A stretch of 64,000 nt of DNA. Origin: Methylobacterium sp. 2A (GTDB taxonomy: Bacteria > Pseudomonadota > Alphaproteobacteria > Rhizobiales > Beijerinckiaceae). The notes beneath the pieces were generated by a model. That model saw only the letters and a program-made list of their open reading frames with translations. It had not been told where the DNA came from and did not search any database. How positions within the stretch are numbered: position 1 is the stretch's first letter; each line of letters starts with the position of its first letter. Positions 34,924 through 44,958 of the stretch are shown piece after piece. The DNA is taken from positions 124,541 through 188,540 of the forward strand of contig NZ_VUOK01000013.1 in the NCBI RefSeq assembly GCF_009806555.1, written 5' to 3'. The position numbers and the translations under genes are program-made.

Positions 34924-37900
34924 ATGAGCGCCATCGGCTCCCTGTTCGCGAACGACATCAACCGGAAGATCGAGGAGGTCATCAAGGTCGACCAGGTCGA
35001 CGCCGACGTGCTGCGCGCCGAGATCGAGGAATACGTCGTCACCGACGCCATCAAGGGGCACTACGTCGACATCCTCGAAAGCTACCGGGAATCCTCCCTG
35101 AAGCGCACCGAGGGCGTCGCCATCTGGATCTCCGGCTTCTTCGGGTCCGGCAAGTCGAGCTTCGCGAAGAACCTGGGCCTGGCCGTCGAGAACCGCGACA
35201 TCGTCGGCTCCCCGGCCGCGGAGCTGTTCGCCGGGCGGATCGCCGACGAGAGGCTCAAGGTCGTCCTGCGCACGGTCAACGAGAAGATGCCGACGCATGC
35301 GGTGATCTTCGACGTGTCGACGGACCGCGGCATCCGGACCGGCAACCAGATGCTGACCGAGATCATGTACGGTCTCTTCCTGACGAGCCTCGGCTACGCG
35401 AAGGACCTCGATCTGGCGGAGCTGGAGATCGGCCTTGAGCAGGACGGGCGTCTGACGGAGTTCGAGGAGACCTACCGGTCGATCTACGGGAAGGAGTGGG
35501 ACGGCGCGAAGGGCATGCTCGCCTTCGCCATCGGGCAGGCCAGCAAGGTGCTGCACACAATGGATCCGGGCACGTTCCCCGCGGCCGATTCCTGGGCCAA
35601 GACGCGCGCCAGGGCGGACATCACGCCTGGCCTCTTCGCCGAGCGCGTCTCCAAGCTCATGGACCGGCGCAAGCCCGGCCGTTCGCTGATGTTCGTCGTC
35701 GACGAGGTCGGGCAATTCGTCGCCCGCGACGTCCAGAAGATGCTCGACCTCCAGGCCATCGTGCAGCAGCTCGGCGTGAAGGGACGGGGCCGCCACTGGA
35801 TCGCCGTCACCTCGCAGGAGAAGCTCAACGAACTGGTCGGCGGCCTGGACGACAAGCGGATCGAGCTGGCGCGGCTCATGGACCGCTTCCCGGTCCAGGT
35901 TCACCTGGAGCCCTCCGACATCTCGGAGGTCACGAGCCGACGGGTGCTGGCCAAGAACGCCGCCGCCCAGGCCCGCCTCGGCGAGATGTACGACGCGCAC
36001 CGGGGGCGCTTCGCGCAGGCGACCCGGCTGACCGCCGACATCGCCTTGCCCGAGCTCAGCCGGGAACGCTTCGTAGACCTCTACCCGCTCCTGCCCTATC
36101 AGGTGGAGCTCATCATCCGGGTCGTGTCCGGCCTCCGGACGCAGGGGGGTGCCAGTAAGCACGTCGGCGGCGCGAACCGCACCATTATCAAGCTGGCGCA
36201 GCAACTGCTCATCAATCCTGGGACGGCGGTCGCGGCGCTGCCCGTAGGGTCTCTCGTGCGCCTGGACCAGGTCTACGACCTCGTCGAGAGCAACATCGCC
36301 TCGGAGATCCGGACGAAGATCGCCTCCGTGCCGGCGCGTCTTCCCGGCGTGCCCATGGCCCATGCCGTGGCGAAGGCCGTCTGCCTGCTGCACTTCGTCA
36401 AGAGCGTGCACCGCACGGCCGAGAACCTGGCCGCCTCCCTCCATCCGGCCGTCGACGCCCCAGACGGGACGATCGCGGTCAAGGAGGCGCTGAAAGCCCT
36501 GGAGGACGCGCAGATCGTCCGGCACGGGGAGGACGGCTACCGGATACCGACCCCGGCGGAGGACGACTGGGAGCAGAACCGCACCGGGGTCGCCCTGACC
36601 CGGGCCGCGGAGAACAAGCTGATCTCGGACACGCTGGCCACCTTCTGGACGCCGACGCCCACGTTCAACCTCGCCGACGCCAAGCTGTTCAAGGCCGGGT
36701 TGACGGTCGACGGCAAGGAGGTCGCCAGGAACGACCTGCCGTTCCACGTGCTCGTCGCCGCCGACGTGCAGGAGGCGGACCGGCTCTCGGCCGATGCCCG
36801 CGTCCGCAGTCAATCCGAGAAGGGGACCGTCTTCTGGGTCGTCACGCTCTCCACGGACATCCGCAGGGAGATGCAGGAGGCGTTCCGCTCGCAGGAGATC
36901 ATCGCGCGCCGCTCGCGGGGAGCCACGACCGCGGACGAGAGCACGCTCCTCGTAGAGGAGAAGGCGCGCTTACGCCGGCATACCGACCAGCTGCGCGGCT
37001 ACCTCAAGGCGGCCTGCCTGGCCGGCGCCGTCTACTTCCGCGGCAACGATCGCAGCCCCGGCGGCACGGCGGAGGTCGGCAAGGCGGTCGCCGAGGTGAT
37101 GCGGGCGGTCCTGCCCGACGTCTACGACCGATTCGAGGCAGCGGCCGCCAAGCGCGCAGACCTCGACAAGGGCATCGCCGCCCTCCTGACGGCGGACAAC
37201 CTCAACGGCCTGCCGCCGGTCTTCACGGCGCTCGGCCTCCTGAAAGACGAGAACGGTCGCGTCGTCATGGACTGCGACAAGCCCCCGCTGTCCGACGTGC
37301 TCGCCCGCATCGCCGACCGCTCCGGCTACGGTGAGCTCGCCTCCGGCCGTTACCTGGAGGAGGCGTTCGGCCAGGCGCCCTACGGATGGGACTTCGACGC
37401 AGTGCGCCTCTTCGCCCTGGCACTCCTGCGCGCCGGCAGGATCGAGGGGCTCCACAGGAGCCAGACCGTCGACAACGCCGGCGGCGTGCCGGCCAAGGAG
37501 GTGTTCCAGAACAACCCGTTCTTCCGCGGTGCCACCTTCAGGCCCAAGAAGGGCGTCGACTTCGAGGAGATCGTCAACGCGGCGGAGAACTACCGCACCA
37601 CCTTCGGGCGCGAGATCCAGGACCTGACGGACCACAAGGTCGCCGCCGAAATCCGCTCCGCCATCGAAGGATGCGAGGACAGGGTCGCATCGGTCGTGGC
37701 GACCCTCCGCGGCTCCTCTCTCCCCGGTCGCGAGGCCATGGAGGCGGCGGCCGACCTGATGAAGGCGGTTCGCCGGGGTACCAACGAGCGGACGATCCTG
37801 GATTTCAACTCCGGTCATGCCGACCTCAAGGAGGCCGTCAGGAAGGCCGGCGAGGTCGAGAAACTCGTCGGTCCCGCCGAGGTCGCCAAGATCGCGGCGG

Positions 37901-38466
37901 CCCGGGACGTGATTAGATGGCGCTGGCCGGTCCTCCAGGAGGAGCAGGACCTCTCGGATGCAACTCGGGCGGACGGCGCGCTGCTGCTCGACCTGCTCGA
38001 ACGCGAGACCTTCTACAGGGAGATCGCCCAGATCGCGATCGTGTCCGGCAGGATCGGCGCCGAGTACGACAGGCGATACAAGCAGGCCCTCGAACGACGC
38101 GTCTCGGCCTACCAGGACGCCTTGGACAGGTTGGCCCGGAGGCCGGAATGGGCCGAACTCTCGGACGCGCAGCAGGACGCCGTCACCGAGCGGCTTCGCC
38201 GCGGCGCCGACCCCACGCAGAACAACCAGACCCTCCAGCATCTCCGCTCGGAGACGGAAGCTTGTGAGGGTCGCCTGGGTGCGGCCGCCGCGCGGATGCA
38301 CGAATTGCTGGAGGGCGACCGGCTCGCGACCCTGCGCATCTCCGAGTTCTTCCAGGACGGCATCGAGACCGTTGAGCAGCTTGACCAGACCCTGGACGTC
38401 ATCCGGGACGAGGTTTCCCGGCTCATCGGCGCCGGCAAGAAGGTCATGGCGACCTGGGGGGCCTGA
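34924..38466 (+). CDS. brxC: BREX ATPase BrxC
   Basis: An 1180-residue P-loop ATPase of the BrxC/PglY family, essential for BREX restriction and modification. The Walker A motif is ISGFFGSGKSSFAKN (about residues 66-80) and Walker B is LMFVVDEVGQFVARD (about residues 254-268). The rest has the family segments RTQGGASKHVGGANRTIIKL and GATFRPKKGVDFEEIVNA. Length is normal and the frame is intact. Its TGA shares a base with the pglX ATG, so pglX translation depends on it. Confidence 0.93.
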   Translation: MSAIGSLFANDINRKIEEVIKVDQVDADVLRAEIEEYVVTDAIKGHYVDILESYRESSLKRTEGVAIWISGFFGSGKSSFAKNLGLAVENRDIVGSPAAELFAGRIADERLKVVLRTVNEKMPTHAVIFDVSTDRGIRTGNQMLTEIMYGLFLTSLGYAKDLDLAELEIGLEQDGRLTEFEETYRSIYGKEWDGAKGMLAFAIGQASKVLHTMDPGTFPAADSWAKTRARADITPGLFAERVSKLMDRRKPGRSLMFVVDEVGQFVARDVQKMLDLQAIVQQLGVKGRGRHWIAVTSQEKLNELVGGLDDKRIELARLMDRFPVQVHLEPSDISEVTSRRVLAKNAAAQARLGEMYDAHRGRFAQATRLTADIALPELSRERFVDLYPLLPYQVELIIRVVSGLRTQGGASKHVGGANRTIIKLAQQLLINPGTAVAALPVGSLVRLDQVYDLVESNIASEIRTKIASVPARLPGVPMAHAVAKAVCLLHFVKSVHRTAENLAASLHPAVDAPDGTIAVKEALKALEDAQIVRHGEDGYRIPTPAEDDWEQNRTGVALTRAAENKLISDTLATFWTPTPTFNLADAKLFKAGLTVDGKEVARNDLPFHVLVAADVQEADRLSADARVRSQSEKGTVFWVVTLSTDIRREMQEAFRSQEIIARRSRGATTADESTLLVEEKARLRRHTDQLRGYLKAACLAGAVYFRGNDRSPGGTAEVGKAVAEVMRAVLPDVYDRFEAAAAKRADLDKGIAALLTADNLNGLPPVFTALGLLKDENGRVVMDCDKPPLSDVLARIADRSGYGELASGRYLEEAFGQAPYGWDFDAVRLFALALLRAGRIEGLHRSQTVDNAGGVPAKEVFQNNPFFRGATFRPKKGVDFEEIVNAAENYRTTFGREIQDLTDHKVAAEIRSAIEGCEDRVASVVATLRGSSLPGREAMEAAADLMKAVRRGTNERTILDFNSGHADLKEAVRKAGEVEKLVGPAEVAKIAAARDVIRWRWPVLQEEQDLSDATRADGALLLDLLERETFYREIAQIAIVSGRIGAEYDRRYKQALERRVSAYQDALDRLARRPEWAELSDAQQDAVTERLRRGADPTQNNQTLQHLRSETEACEGRLGAAAARMHELLEGDRLATLRISEFFQDGIETVEQLDQTLDVIRDEVSRLIGAGKKVMATWGA

Positions 38467-40457
38467 TGGACAGGGAGATCCGAAATGCCCTGCAGGGATT
38501 GACCCAGCGGGCCAGGGCCCTGCTCTCTGGCGAGTTCGGGGAGCAGATGGAGGCGACCTACGACATCATGCGGTCGGGGGCGTCCGTGCAGGCACCTGGG
38601 GCGCACCTTGGCAGGCGCCAAGCCGCGCTGCGCGACCGCCTCGCCGAGGCGGTCGCGCACAAGCGGGCCGCGGGCATGTCGGCGCAGGAGGCGTTCGACG
38701 ACTTCGTCCGGGACGCGGCCTTCACGACCCTGAACCGGTTCGCAGCCCTGAAGATGCTTGAGGCCCGCGGGTTGCTCCGGCCTTGCGTCGGCGAGGGGGA
38801 GCTCTCCTCGGGTTACGCGAACGAGTTCGCCGGCGTGGCCCCGGAACTGAAGCTGCTGCCGTCCGGCGAGGGCTACAGGCTCTTCGTCGAGAGCATCTTC
38901 GACGAACTGTCCACCGAGGTGAAGGTCCTGTTCGACCGGCGTGACCCGGCCTCGATGCTGTGGCCGAAGAAGGCGGTCTTCGACGACCTCCTCGCGCTCC
39001 TGAACGATCCTCGGCTAGCGTCCGCCTGGATCGAGGACGAGACGCTCGGCTGGATTTACCAGTTCTTCAACTCCGGCGAGGAGCGGCGCGCAATGCGGGA
39101 GGCGAGCCAGTCGCCGCGCAACGGGCGCGAATTGGCGGTGAGGAACCAGTTCTTCACACCGTCCTACGTGGTCCGCTTCCTTGTCGAGAACACGCTCGGC
39201 CGGATCTGGCTTGAGATGTCCGATGGGCGCTCGGCCCTGTCCGGCGCATGCGAGTACATGGTCCGCGATGGCGTTGACGGTGGAACGGCGCCGCGACGTC
39301 CGAGGAAGGACCCGCGCGACATACGGGCCCTGGACCCGGCCTGCGGCTCGGGGCATTTCCTCCTGGGCCTCTTCGACCTGTTCGTCACCGTCTACGAGGA
39401 AGGCTGGCAGGCCGAGGAAGCCCCGGTATCGGAATGCACCGGCCGGACGCTGCGCGAGGACTACCGTACGCTGGAGGCCCTACGGGCGGCGGTGCCGGGG
39501 TTGATCCTCCGGCACAACCTTCACGGCGTCGACATTGACGCTCGCTGCGCGCAGATCGCGCAGTTCGCGCTCTGGCTGAGGGCGCAGCGCGCGTTCGAGC
39601 AAGCAGGGATCGCACGGGGCGACCGACCGCGTATCACGCGCTCGAACGTGGTGGTGGCCGAGTCCATGCCGGGCGAGCGGAACCTGCTTGAGGAGTTCCT
39701 ACGCGGCCTGCAAGGCGAGAGGCTCGAAGCCCTGCTTGCGCGGGTGCTGGACGACGCCTCCGGAAAGGAGGTTCGGGTCACGCCCGCCATGGCCGACAGT
39801 CTCGCCGACCTCGTGCGCGCCGTCTGGGCCGAGCTGGAACTGGCCGGCGACATGGGCCTGCTCCTGCGCATCGAGCGGCGCATGTCTGAGGTCGTCGCGA
39901 GGGGACGCGCGCGCTGGACGGAGGAACTACCCTTGTTCACGTCCGTCGACTTCACGCCGCTGGCGGGCGAGAGCGGGTTCGGCGATGGGAGCGGCTTCTG
40001 GAACAGGGCCGAGGCGATGGTCCTGCTCGCCTTGTCGGAATACGCGGCGTCGGTCGCAGGACCCGGGCGGACGGCCCGCAAGCTGTTCGTCGAGGACGCC
40101 GCGCAGGGCTTCGCGCTCGTGGACCTGTCCACAAAGCGCTTCGACGTGGTCGTGATGAACCCCCCGTTCGGGGCGGGCTCCGTCGCGGCGAAATCGAAGT
40201 TCGAGAGCTCCTATCCACGCTCCAAGGTCGACGTCTACGCCGCCTTCGTGGAGCGCGGCATCGAGCTGCTGCAGGAGGGTGGCCGCCTCGGCGCCATCAC
40301 GTCTCGGACGGGCTTCTACTTGTCGGACTTCGCCAAGTGGCGCCGCGAGGTGATCCTGAAGTTGGCGCCGCCCGTCGTCTTCGCCGACCTCGGCGCCGGC
40401 GTCCTCGACGGGGCGATGGTCGAGACGGCCGCATACTGCCTGGAGGCGCCGCGATGA
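38466..40457 (+). CDS. pglX: BREX adenine methyltransferase PglX, N-terminal and catalytic part
   Basis: A 663-residue segment of PglX, the N6-adenine methyltransferase that marks host DNA for BREX. SAM-binding motif I is LDPACGSGHFLLGLFD (about residue 288) and the catalytic motif is VVMNPPFGAG (NPPF at about 565). A helical N-terminal region precedes them. Complete PglX proteins are about 1200 residues; this frame stops at 40455-40457, soon after the methyltransferase fold, while the remaining parts follow in another frame. Either the gene is frameshifted or the enzyme is now made as two chains. Confidence 0.9.
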   Translation: MDREIRNALQGLTQRARALLSGEFGEQMEATYDIMRSGASVQAPGAHLGRRQAALRDRLAEAVAHKRAAGMSAQEAFDDFVRDAAFTTLNRFAALKMLEARGLLRPCVGEGELSSGYANEFAGVAPELKLLPSGEGYRLFVESIFDELSTEVKVLFDRRDPASMLWPKKAVFDDLLALLNDPRLASAWIEDETLGWIYQFFNSGEERRAMREASQSPRNGRELAVRNQFFTPSYVVRFLVENTLGRIWLEMSDGRSALSGACEYMVRDGVDGGTAPRRPRKDPRDIRALDPACGSGHFLLGLFDLFVTVYEEGWQAEEAPVSECTGRTLREDYRTLEALRAAVPGLILRHNLHGVDIDARCAQIAQFALWLRAQRAFEQAGIARGDRPRITRSNVVVAESMPGERNLLEEFLRGLQGERLEALLARVLDDASGKEVRVTPAMADSLADLVRAVWAELELAGDMGLLLRIERRMSEVVARGRARWTEELPLFTSVDFTPLAGESGFGDGSGFWNRAEAMVLLALSEYAASVAGPGRTARKLFVEDAAQGFALVDLSTKRFDVVVMNPPFGAGSVAAKSKFESSYPRSKVDVYAAFVERGIELLQEGGRLGAITSRTGFYLSDFAKWRREVILKLAPPVVFADLGAGVLDGAMVETAAYCLEAPR

Positions 40458-41716
40458 CGCTCTTCGTCCGACTGCTGGACGTCCCGGTCGACGACAAGGC
40501 GGAGCGCCTGCGCGAGGCGGTCCAGGGCGAGGGCGGCGCCTCGATGCGCCGCGACCCGGCCGACATGACGAACGTCCCCGGCGCGGCCTTCGTCTATTGG
40601 CTGCAACCGACTCTCCTCGACTTGTTCCGGGGTGAGAGCCGGTGGGAGGACTTCGAGAGCAGGTGCGGGCTCGGCACGCTCGACGATTTCCGATTCCTGA
40701 GGCTGTGGTGGGAGGTGCCGTCGGACGATGCCGGCTGGGTCCCATTCGCCAAGGGCGGCCGTTTCTCGCCTTTCCACGCGGACATCGCCCTGAAGGTCAA
40801 CTGGCACGGCGGCGACGAGTTGAAGGCCTCGGTCGAGCGGAAAGTCGGGTCGGCCTCGCGCAAGGTCCAGGGCCAGGAATTCTACTTCCGAGAGGGCCTG
40901 ACCTGGCCGAGGCTGCCGCACGTCATCGGTTCGTTCCAATTCCTGCCGCGGGGCTGCATCTACAGCGATGGAGGGCCCGGGATCTTCTCGCGGGACTCGT
41001 CCGCCCTTGGCCCCCTCTGCGCCGTCCTCAACAGCGCACCTTTCCTCTTCCTGCTCGAATGCCTCATGCCGCGGGGCAGCGAGGGCGGACAGACGCTCAA
41101 GTACGAGGCCGGGTACATCACTTCGGTCCCGTTCCCCGACCTCGACCACGCCTTGGCAGACAGGCTGGCGAGGCTCGCCGAGGTGGGATGGGAGCTCGGC
41201 CTCGAAAAGTCCCGGTCGTCTGAAACCTCCCTCCGCTTCGCGGGTCCGGCACCGATGAATTCGCTGGGCGCCATCGACAACCGCATGACGCAAATCCTGA
41301 ACGAGTGCGACGCGCTGAGCGCCGAGGCGCTGCGCCTCGACGAATTGAGCATCGCGGAGGTCGCCGCTTGGGCGCGCCTCCGAAGGTCTCAGGCACTCCC
41401 GCCGTCCGTCGAGGACGAGGGGGCGCGCTACGCCTCCACGTATCTCTCATGGTGCGTCGGCCGCGCCTTCGGCCGGTTCCGGCCGGTCGAGCCTGGCGAC
41501 GGGAATGCCTGCCTGGGACCGTTCGACGCCCTTCCGGAGCTTCCCCCGGCCGCGAGCCCGTCCGACGGGGGCGCCACAGGGCCGCTGCGCAACATCCTTG
41601 TCGACGACCTCGGGCATCCCGACGACATCGTCACGGCGGTGGCGTCCTTCGTGGCCGAGGACCCTGAGGGCGTCGTCGATATGGAGCCGGATGACCTCCG
41701 GGTATGGCTCGCGTGA
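40454..41716 (+). CDS. pglX: PglX, target-recognition part (separate frame)
   Basis: A 420-residue continuation of PglX in the -1 frame, beginning MTLFVRLLDVPVDDKAERLR, which in intact homologues follows directly on the AAYCLEA segment. It covers the DNA-recognition region. The ATG at 40454 overlaps the previous stop (ATGA) and has GGAGG seven bases upstream, so coupled translation as a second polypeptide is plausible. The frame stops at a TGA at 41714-41716 although the conserved C-terminal sequence continues in the same frame after it. Confidence 0.85.
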   Translation: MTLFVRLLDVPVDDKAERLREAVQGEGGASMRRDPADMTNVPGAAFVYWLQPTLLDLFRGESRWEDFESRCGLGTLDDFRFLRLWWEVPSDDAGWVPFAKGGRFSPFHADIALKVNWHGGDELKASVERKVGSASRKVQGQEFYFREGLTWPRLPHVIGSFQFLPRGCIYSDGGPGIFSRDSSALGPLCAVLNSAPFLFLLECLMPRGSEGGQTLKYEAGYITSVPFPDLDHALADRLARLAEVGWELGLEKSRSSETSLRFAGPAPMNSLGAIDNRMTQILNECDALSAEALRLDELSIAEVAAWARLRRSQALPPSVEDEGARYASTYLSWCVGRAFGRFRPVEPGDGNACLGPFDALPELPPAASPSDGGATGPLRNILVDDLGHPDDIVTAVASFVAEDPEGVVDMEPDDLRVWLA

Positions 41717-42427
41717 GAGTTCTTCGCCGAGCACCTCGCCACATACAGTGGTTACCGACGCAAGGCGCCGATCTATTGGCAATTGGCGACGCCCAGCGCG
41801 TCGTATTCGGTCTGGCTGTACTACCCGAGCTTGACCTCCGACACCCTCTACCGCGTCCACTCGGACTACGCGCGGCCCAAGCTTCTCCACGAGAGGAGCA
41901 ATCTCGACAGATTGCGCTCCGAGTTCGGACCTACTCCGAGCGCGGCGCAGCGGAAGGACATCGAGCGCCAGCAGAGGTTCGTGGACGAGTTGCAGGCATT
42001 CGCCGACGACATCGGCAAGCTAGCGCCGCTGTGGTCGCCCAAGCTCGACGATGGCGTGATCGTCAACTTCGCCCCGTTGTGGCGCCTCGTCGGGCACAAC
42101 AAGGCGTGGCAGAAGGACCTCGTGGTAACGTGGCGGGCGCTGTCCCAGGGCAAGTACGACTGGGCCGGCATCGCCCTGCGCCTCTGGCCGGAGCGGGTCG
42201 TGCCCGCCTGTTCCGAGGACCGTAGCCTCGCCATCGCACACGGCCTCGTGGCGGACTTCTGGGAGGAGACAGCCGCGGGCAAGTGGTCACCGAAGGCATC
42301 CCCGGATCGGTCGGCGGAGGAGGTCGCAGCCGGCCTGGCCGTCCCGGCCGTCCGGGAGGCGCTCGCCGAGTTGCAGGGCTCGGCCGATCCGGAAACCCCG
42401 GGCCGCCGGACCCGCCGTCGTTCTTGA
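41717..42427 (+). pseudogene. pglX: PglX C-terminal remainder after an in-frame TGA
   Basis: About 236 codons in the same frame as the preceding segment, continuing at once after the TGA. Codons after it read EFFAEHLATYSGYRRKAPIY and then WQLATPSASYSVWLYYPSLT, which is the most conserved C-terminal stretch of PglX proteins. The previous residues are LRVWLA, and homologues normally have Arg here, so a CGA-to-TGA change is the simple explanation. A TTG at 41783 could restart translation, but it lacks a convincing ribosome site. The true stop at 42425-42427 is followed by pglZ. Confidence 0.85.
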
Positions 42428-42438
42428 GGTCGCAGTCC

Positions 42439-44958
42439 GTGCATCCCCTTCACGACTACATCGCCGGGCAGATTGCCGCCCAATTGAGGGACAGGTGGGT
42501 CGTCGTCATGTACGACCATCGCCAGGAGTTCGAGCCGTTCTTCCGCGAGATGGCCCCGAACGCGGGCGTCGACCCGGTCGACGTCGAGGTCGGCGGCCGC
42601 AAGGCGAAGCTGTCGCGGTTCTCGGGCTCGTTCCTAGAAACCAAGATGGCCGTCGAGCCGCTGGTAGGCACCGACGACCCTGCCTCGGTCCTCGTCTACG
42701 TCCCGGGGCAGCAACACGACGAGAGGACGTCGCTGCTCCTTGAGATGGAAAGCGCGGGTGCGGTGTACAGGCCGCAGCTCAAACAACTGGCGCGCCAGGT
42801 CCTGCGCCGTACGATGACTGACGTCATGATCGACGGCATCCTGCGCCCGGAGTCGGTCGGGTACGACGACCTGGCCCGGGTCGCGGCGCAACCCTCGGGC
42901 GGCGAGCCGGCCTCGCTCCTGCGGAGCCTGTTCGAAGGCGCCTCCGACGCGGTCGGCATCATCGCGTCCTGGTGCCTCGACCCCTCCAAGGACCGGGCAC
43001 TGATCGACAAGGGGGCGGTGCCCGAGCTCATCCACTTGCTGGACGTTCGCCTCGGCCTCTCCATGCCGGAGGACGCCGTCCCTTCGAGGATGCGGGCGGC
43101 AACTCTCAGGCACGTCCTGGGCTCCGAGTTCCTGCTCGACCTTCGGACAGGCGTGCCTGCCCTTCCAGGCGTCACGACGCCGAAGACCAAGGACCAGGAG
43201 CAGGGCGTGCGCCAGGTGGCGGTGCAGATGCGGTTGAGGTCGCCGGAAGCCTACGAGGGCATCGCGGATACGGTCGAGAAGGAACTCGGCGTCGACCGGC
43301 TCGACCTGGACGGCGACGCATTCGGCGCCATCGACACCTTCCGGGTGGAGGAGGCGCGCGTAGTTGCCCACTGCTTCGGCTTGGTCGCCGCGGAGCGCTA
43401 CGCCGAGGCGCGGGCGGTCATCGACGAGAGGGATGCGAGCTTCTGGGTCGAACGGTCCGCCGAGCGGCGGGCGACTTGGGAGGTGTGTCGCGCCATGGTC
43501 GAGCTCGGCACGCTCGCCGGCGAGGTACGGGGGCAGTTGGCGAAGGCCAACGGTAAGCCTGCCCGCTGGGTCGAGATGTACGTGGCGGATCAAGGCTGGC
43601 ATCGGCTGGACCGCGCCCAGCGGACGCTGGAGCGCGTCGCCCGGCACCTCGACGACGAGGCCGGGGAAAGGGCTCTCGGCGTCGTCCGGAACGCCTACGA
43701 GGACACCTGCGCCCGAATGGCGGAAGGCTTCGTCAAGGCGCTGGAGGGAGCGGATTGGACCGTTCCCGGCATGCTCCGTCACGACAAGGTGTTCGCGGAG
43801 GCCGTGCACCCAAGGGCGAAGCCGGTCGCCTACCTCCTGGTCGACGCGCTCCGGTACGAGATGGGCGTCGAGCTGGCAGGTCGGCTGGCCACTTCCGTCG
43901 CCGAGCTCTCCATCGTCCCGGTGGTCGGCGCCTTGCCGGGAGTCACCGCGGTCGGCATGGCCGCGCTCATGCCCGGGGCCGCCGGCGGCTTCTCGGTCGA
44001 GGAGCGGGGCGGCAAGCTCGGCGCCCTCGTCGATGGGACGTTCGTCGGCGACTTGAAGGGGCGCCAGGCACACGCCAGGGCCCACCTGCCGGCCTCCGTC
44101 GACATGACCCTCGACGCCGTGCTCTCCTCATCCGCGAAAACCCTGGCCGGACGCATCGAGGGGGCGCAGGTCGTCATCGTGCGCTCGCAGGACATCGACC
44201 AGGCCGGCGAGGGCGCGACCTCGTTCGCGAGGGTCGTGATGGACGGCGTGATCGAAAACATCGCCCGCGCCCTCAAGCGGCTCGCGGACGCCGGCGTGGA
44301 GAGCGCCGTGGTCGTGGCCGATCACGGACACCTCTTCTTCGGCCAGGACAGGAACGAGGGCATGCGGCTTGAAGCGCCCGGCGGCGTGACCATCGATCTG
44401 CACCGCCGGTGTTGGGCCGGCCGCGGGGGCGCCACGCCGGCCGGCGCCGTCCGGGTGTCGGCCGACAGGTTCGGCTACCTCTCGGATCTCGACTTCGTGT
44501 TCCCGCGAGGCACCGGCGTCTTCAAGGCCGGCGGCGACCTCGCCTATCATCACGGCGGCTTGAGCCTGCAGGAGCTGGTTGTGCCGCTGATCAACCTGCG
44601 CCTGAAGCCCGGCCGGGCCGCGGCAACGGAGAGGAAGGCGGTATCCGTCACCCACGAGGCGACGCTGACCAACAGGATCTTCATGGCGCGCATCGAGCTC
44701 GGCGGGACGCTGTTCACGGAGGCGTTGAACGTCAGGCCGGCCGTCGTCTCGGCCGACCGGCAGGTCGCGACGGTGATGATGACCGATCCGCCCCGAGCGG
44801 ACGACGGCACGGTCAAGGTTCAGCCGGGCGCGACTGTGACGGTCGGCTTCATGCTGTCCGACGACGCCGTTAAGTCGGTCCGCTTCCAGGTGCTGGACGG
44901 GGATACCGACGCCGTCCTTTATGCCTCAAAGGACGTCCCGGTCCGGCTCGCCCTATGA
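42439..44958 (+). CDS. pglZ: BREX alkaline-phosphatase-fold protein PglZ
   Basis: An 839-residue PglZ, required in all BREX types. The phosphatase-superfamily core is visible as YLLVDALRYEMGVELA (about residue 464) and VVVADHGHLFFGQDRN (about residue 622), which supply metal-binding residues. I take the GTG at 42439 as the start: it gives MHPLHDYIAGQIAAQLRDRW, like homologues, and GAGGT lies eight bases upstream. An earlier in-frame GTG at 42283 would run back into pglX. The stop overlaps the brxL start. Confidence 0.9.
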   Translation: MHPLHDYIAGQIAAQLRDRWVVVMYDHRQEFEPFFREMAPNAGVDPVDVEVGGRKAKLSRFSGSFLETKMAVEPLVGTDDPASVLVYVPGQQHDERTSLLLEMESAGAVYRPQLKQLARQVLRRTMTDVMIDGILRPESVGYDDLARVAAQPSGGEPASLLRSLFEGASDAVGIIASWCLDPSKDRALIDKGAVPELIHLLDVRLGLSMPEDAVPSRMRAATLRHVLGSEFLLDLRTGVPALPGVTTPKTKDQEQGVRQVAVQMRLRSPEAYEGIADTVEKELGVDRLDLDGDAFGAIDTFRVEEARVVAHCFGLVAAERYAEARAVIDERDASFWVERSAERRATWEVCRAMVELGTLAGEVRGQLAKANGKPARWVEMYVADQGWHRLDRAQRTLERVARHLDDEAGERALGVVRNAYEDTCARMAEGFVKALEGADWTVPGMLRHDKVFAEAVHPRAKPVAYLLVDALRYEMGVELAGRLATSVAELSIVPVVGALPGVTAVGMAALMPGAAGGFSVEERGGKLGALVDGTFVGDLKGRQAHARAHLPASVDMTLDAVLSSSAKTLAGRIEGAQVVIVRSQDIDQAGEGATSFARVVMDGVIENIARALKRLADAGVESAVVVADHGHLFFGQDRNEGMRLEAPGGVTIDLHRRCWAGRGGATPAGAVRVSADRFGYLSDLDFVFPRGTGVFKAGGDLAYHHGGLSLQELVVPLINLRLKPGRAAATERKAVSVTHEATLTNRIFMARIELGGTLFTEALNVRPAVVSADRQVATVMMTDPPRADDGTVKVQPGATVTVGFMLSDDAVKSVRFQVLDGDTDAVLYASKDVPVRLAL

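Noticed and set aside
34291..36813. Long open frame on the minus strand across brxB and brxC
   Set aside because: No motif and biased composition; it is opposite genes with clear BrxB and BrxC motifs.
41714..41716. TGA read as selenocysteine in pglX
   Set aside because: Homologues normally carry Arg here, PglX is not a redox enzyme, and I see no SECIS-like hairpin downstream.
42283..42438. Longer pglZ start at the GTG at 42283
   Set aside because: It would overlap the conserved end of pglX and adds residues unlike PglZ; the GTG at 42439 has a good ribosome site.
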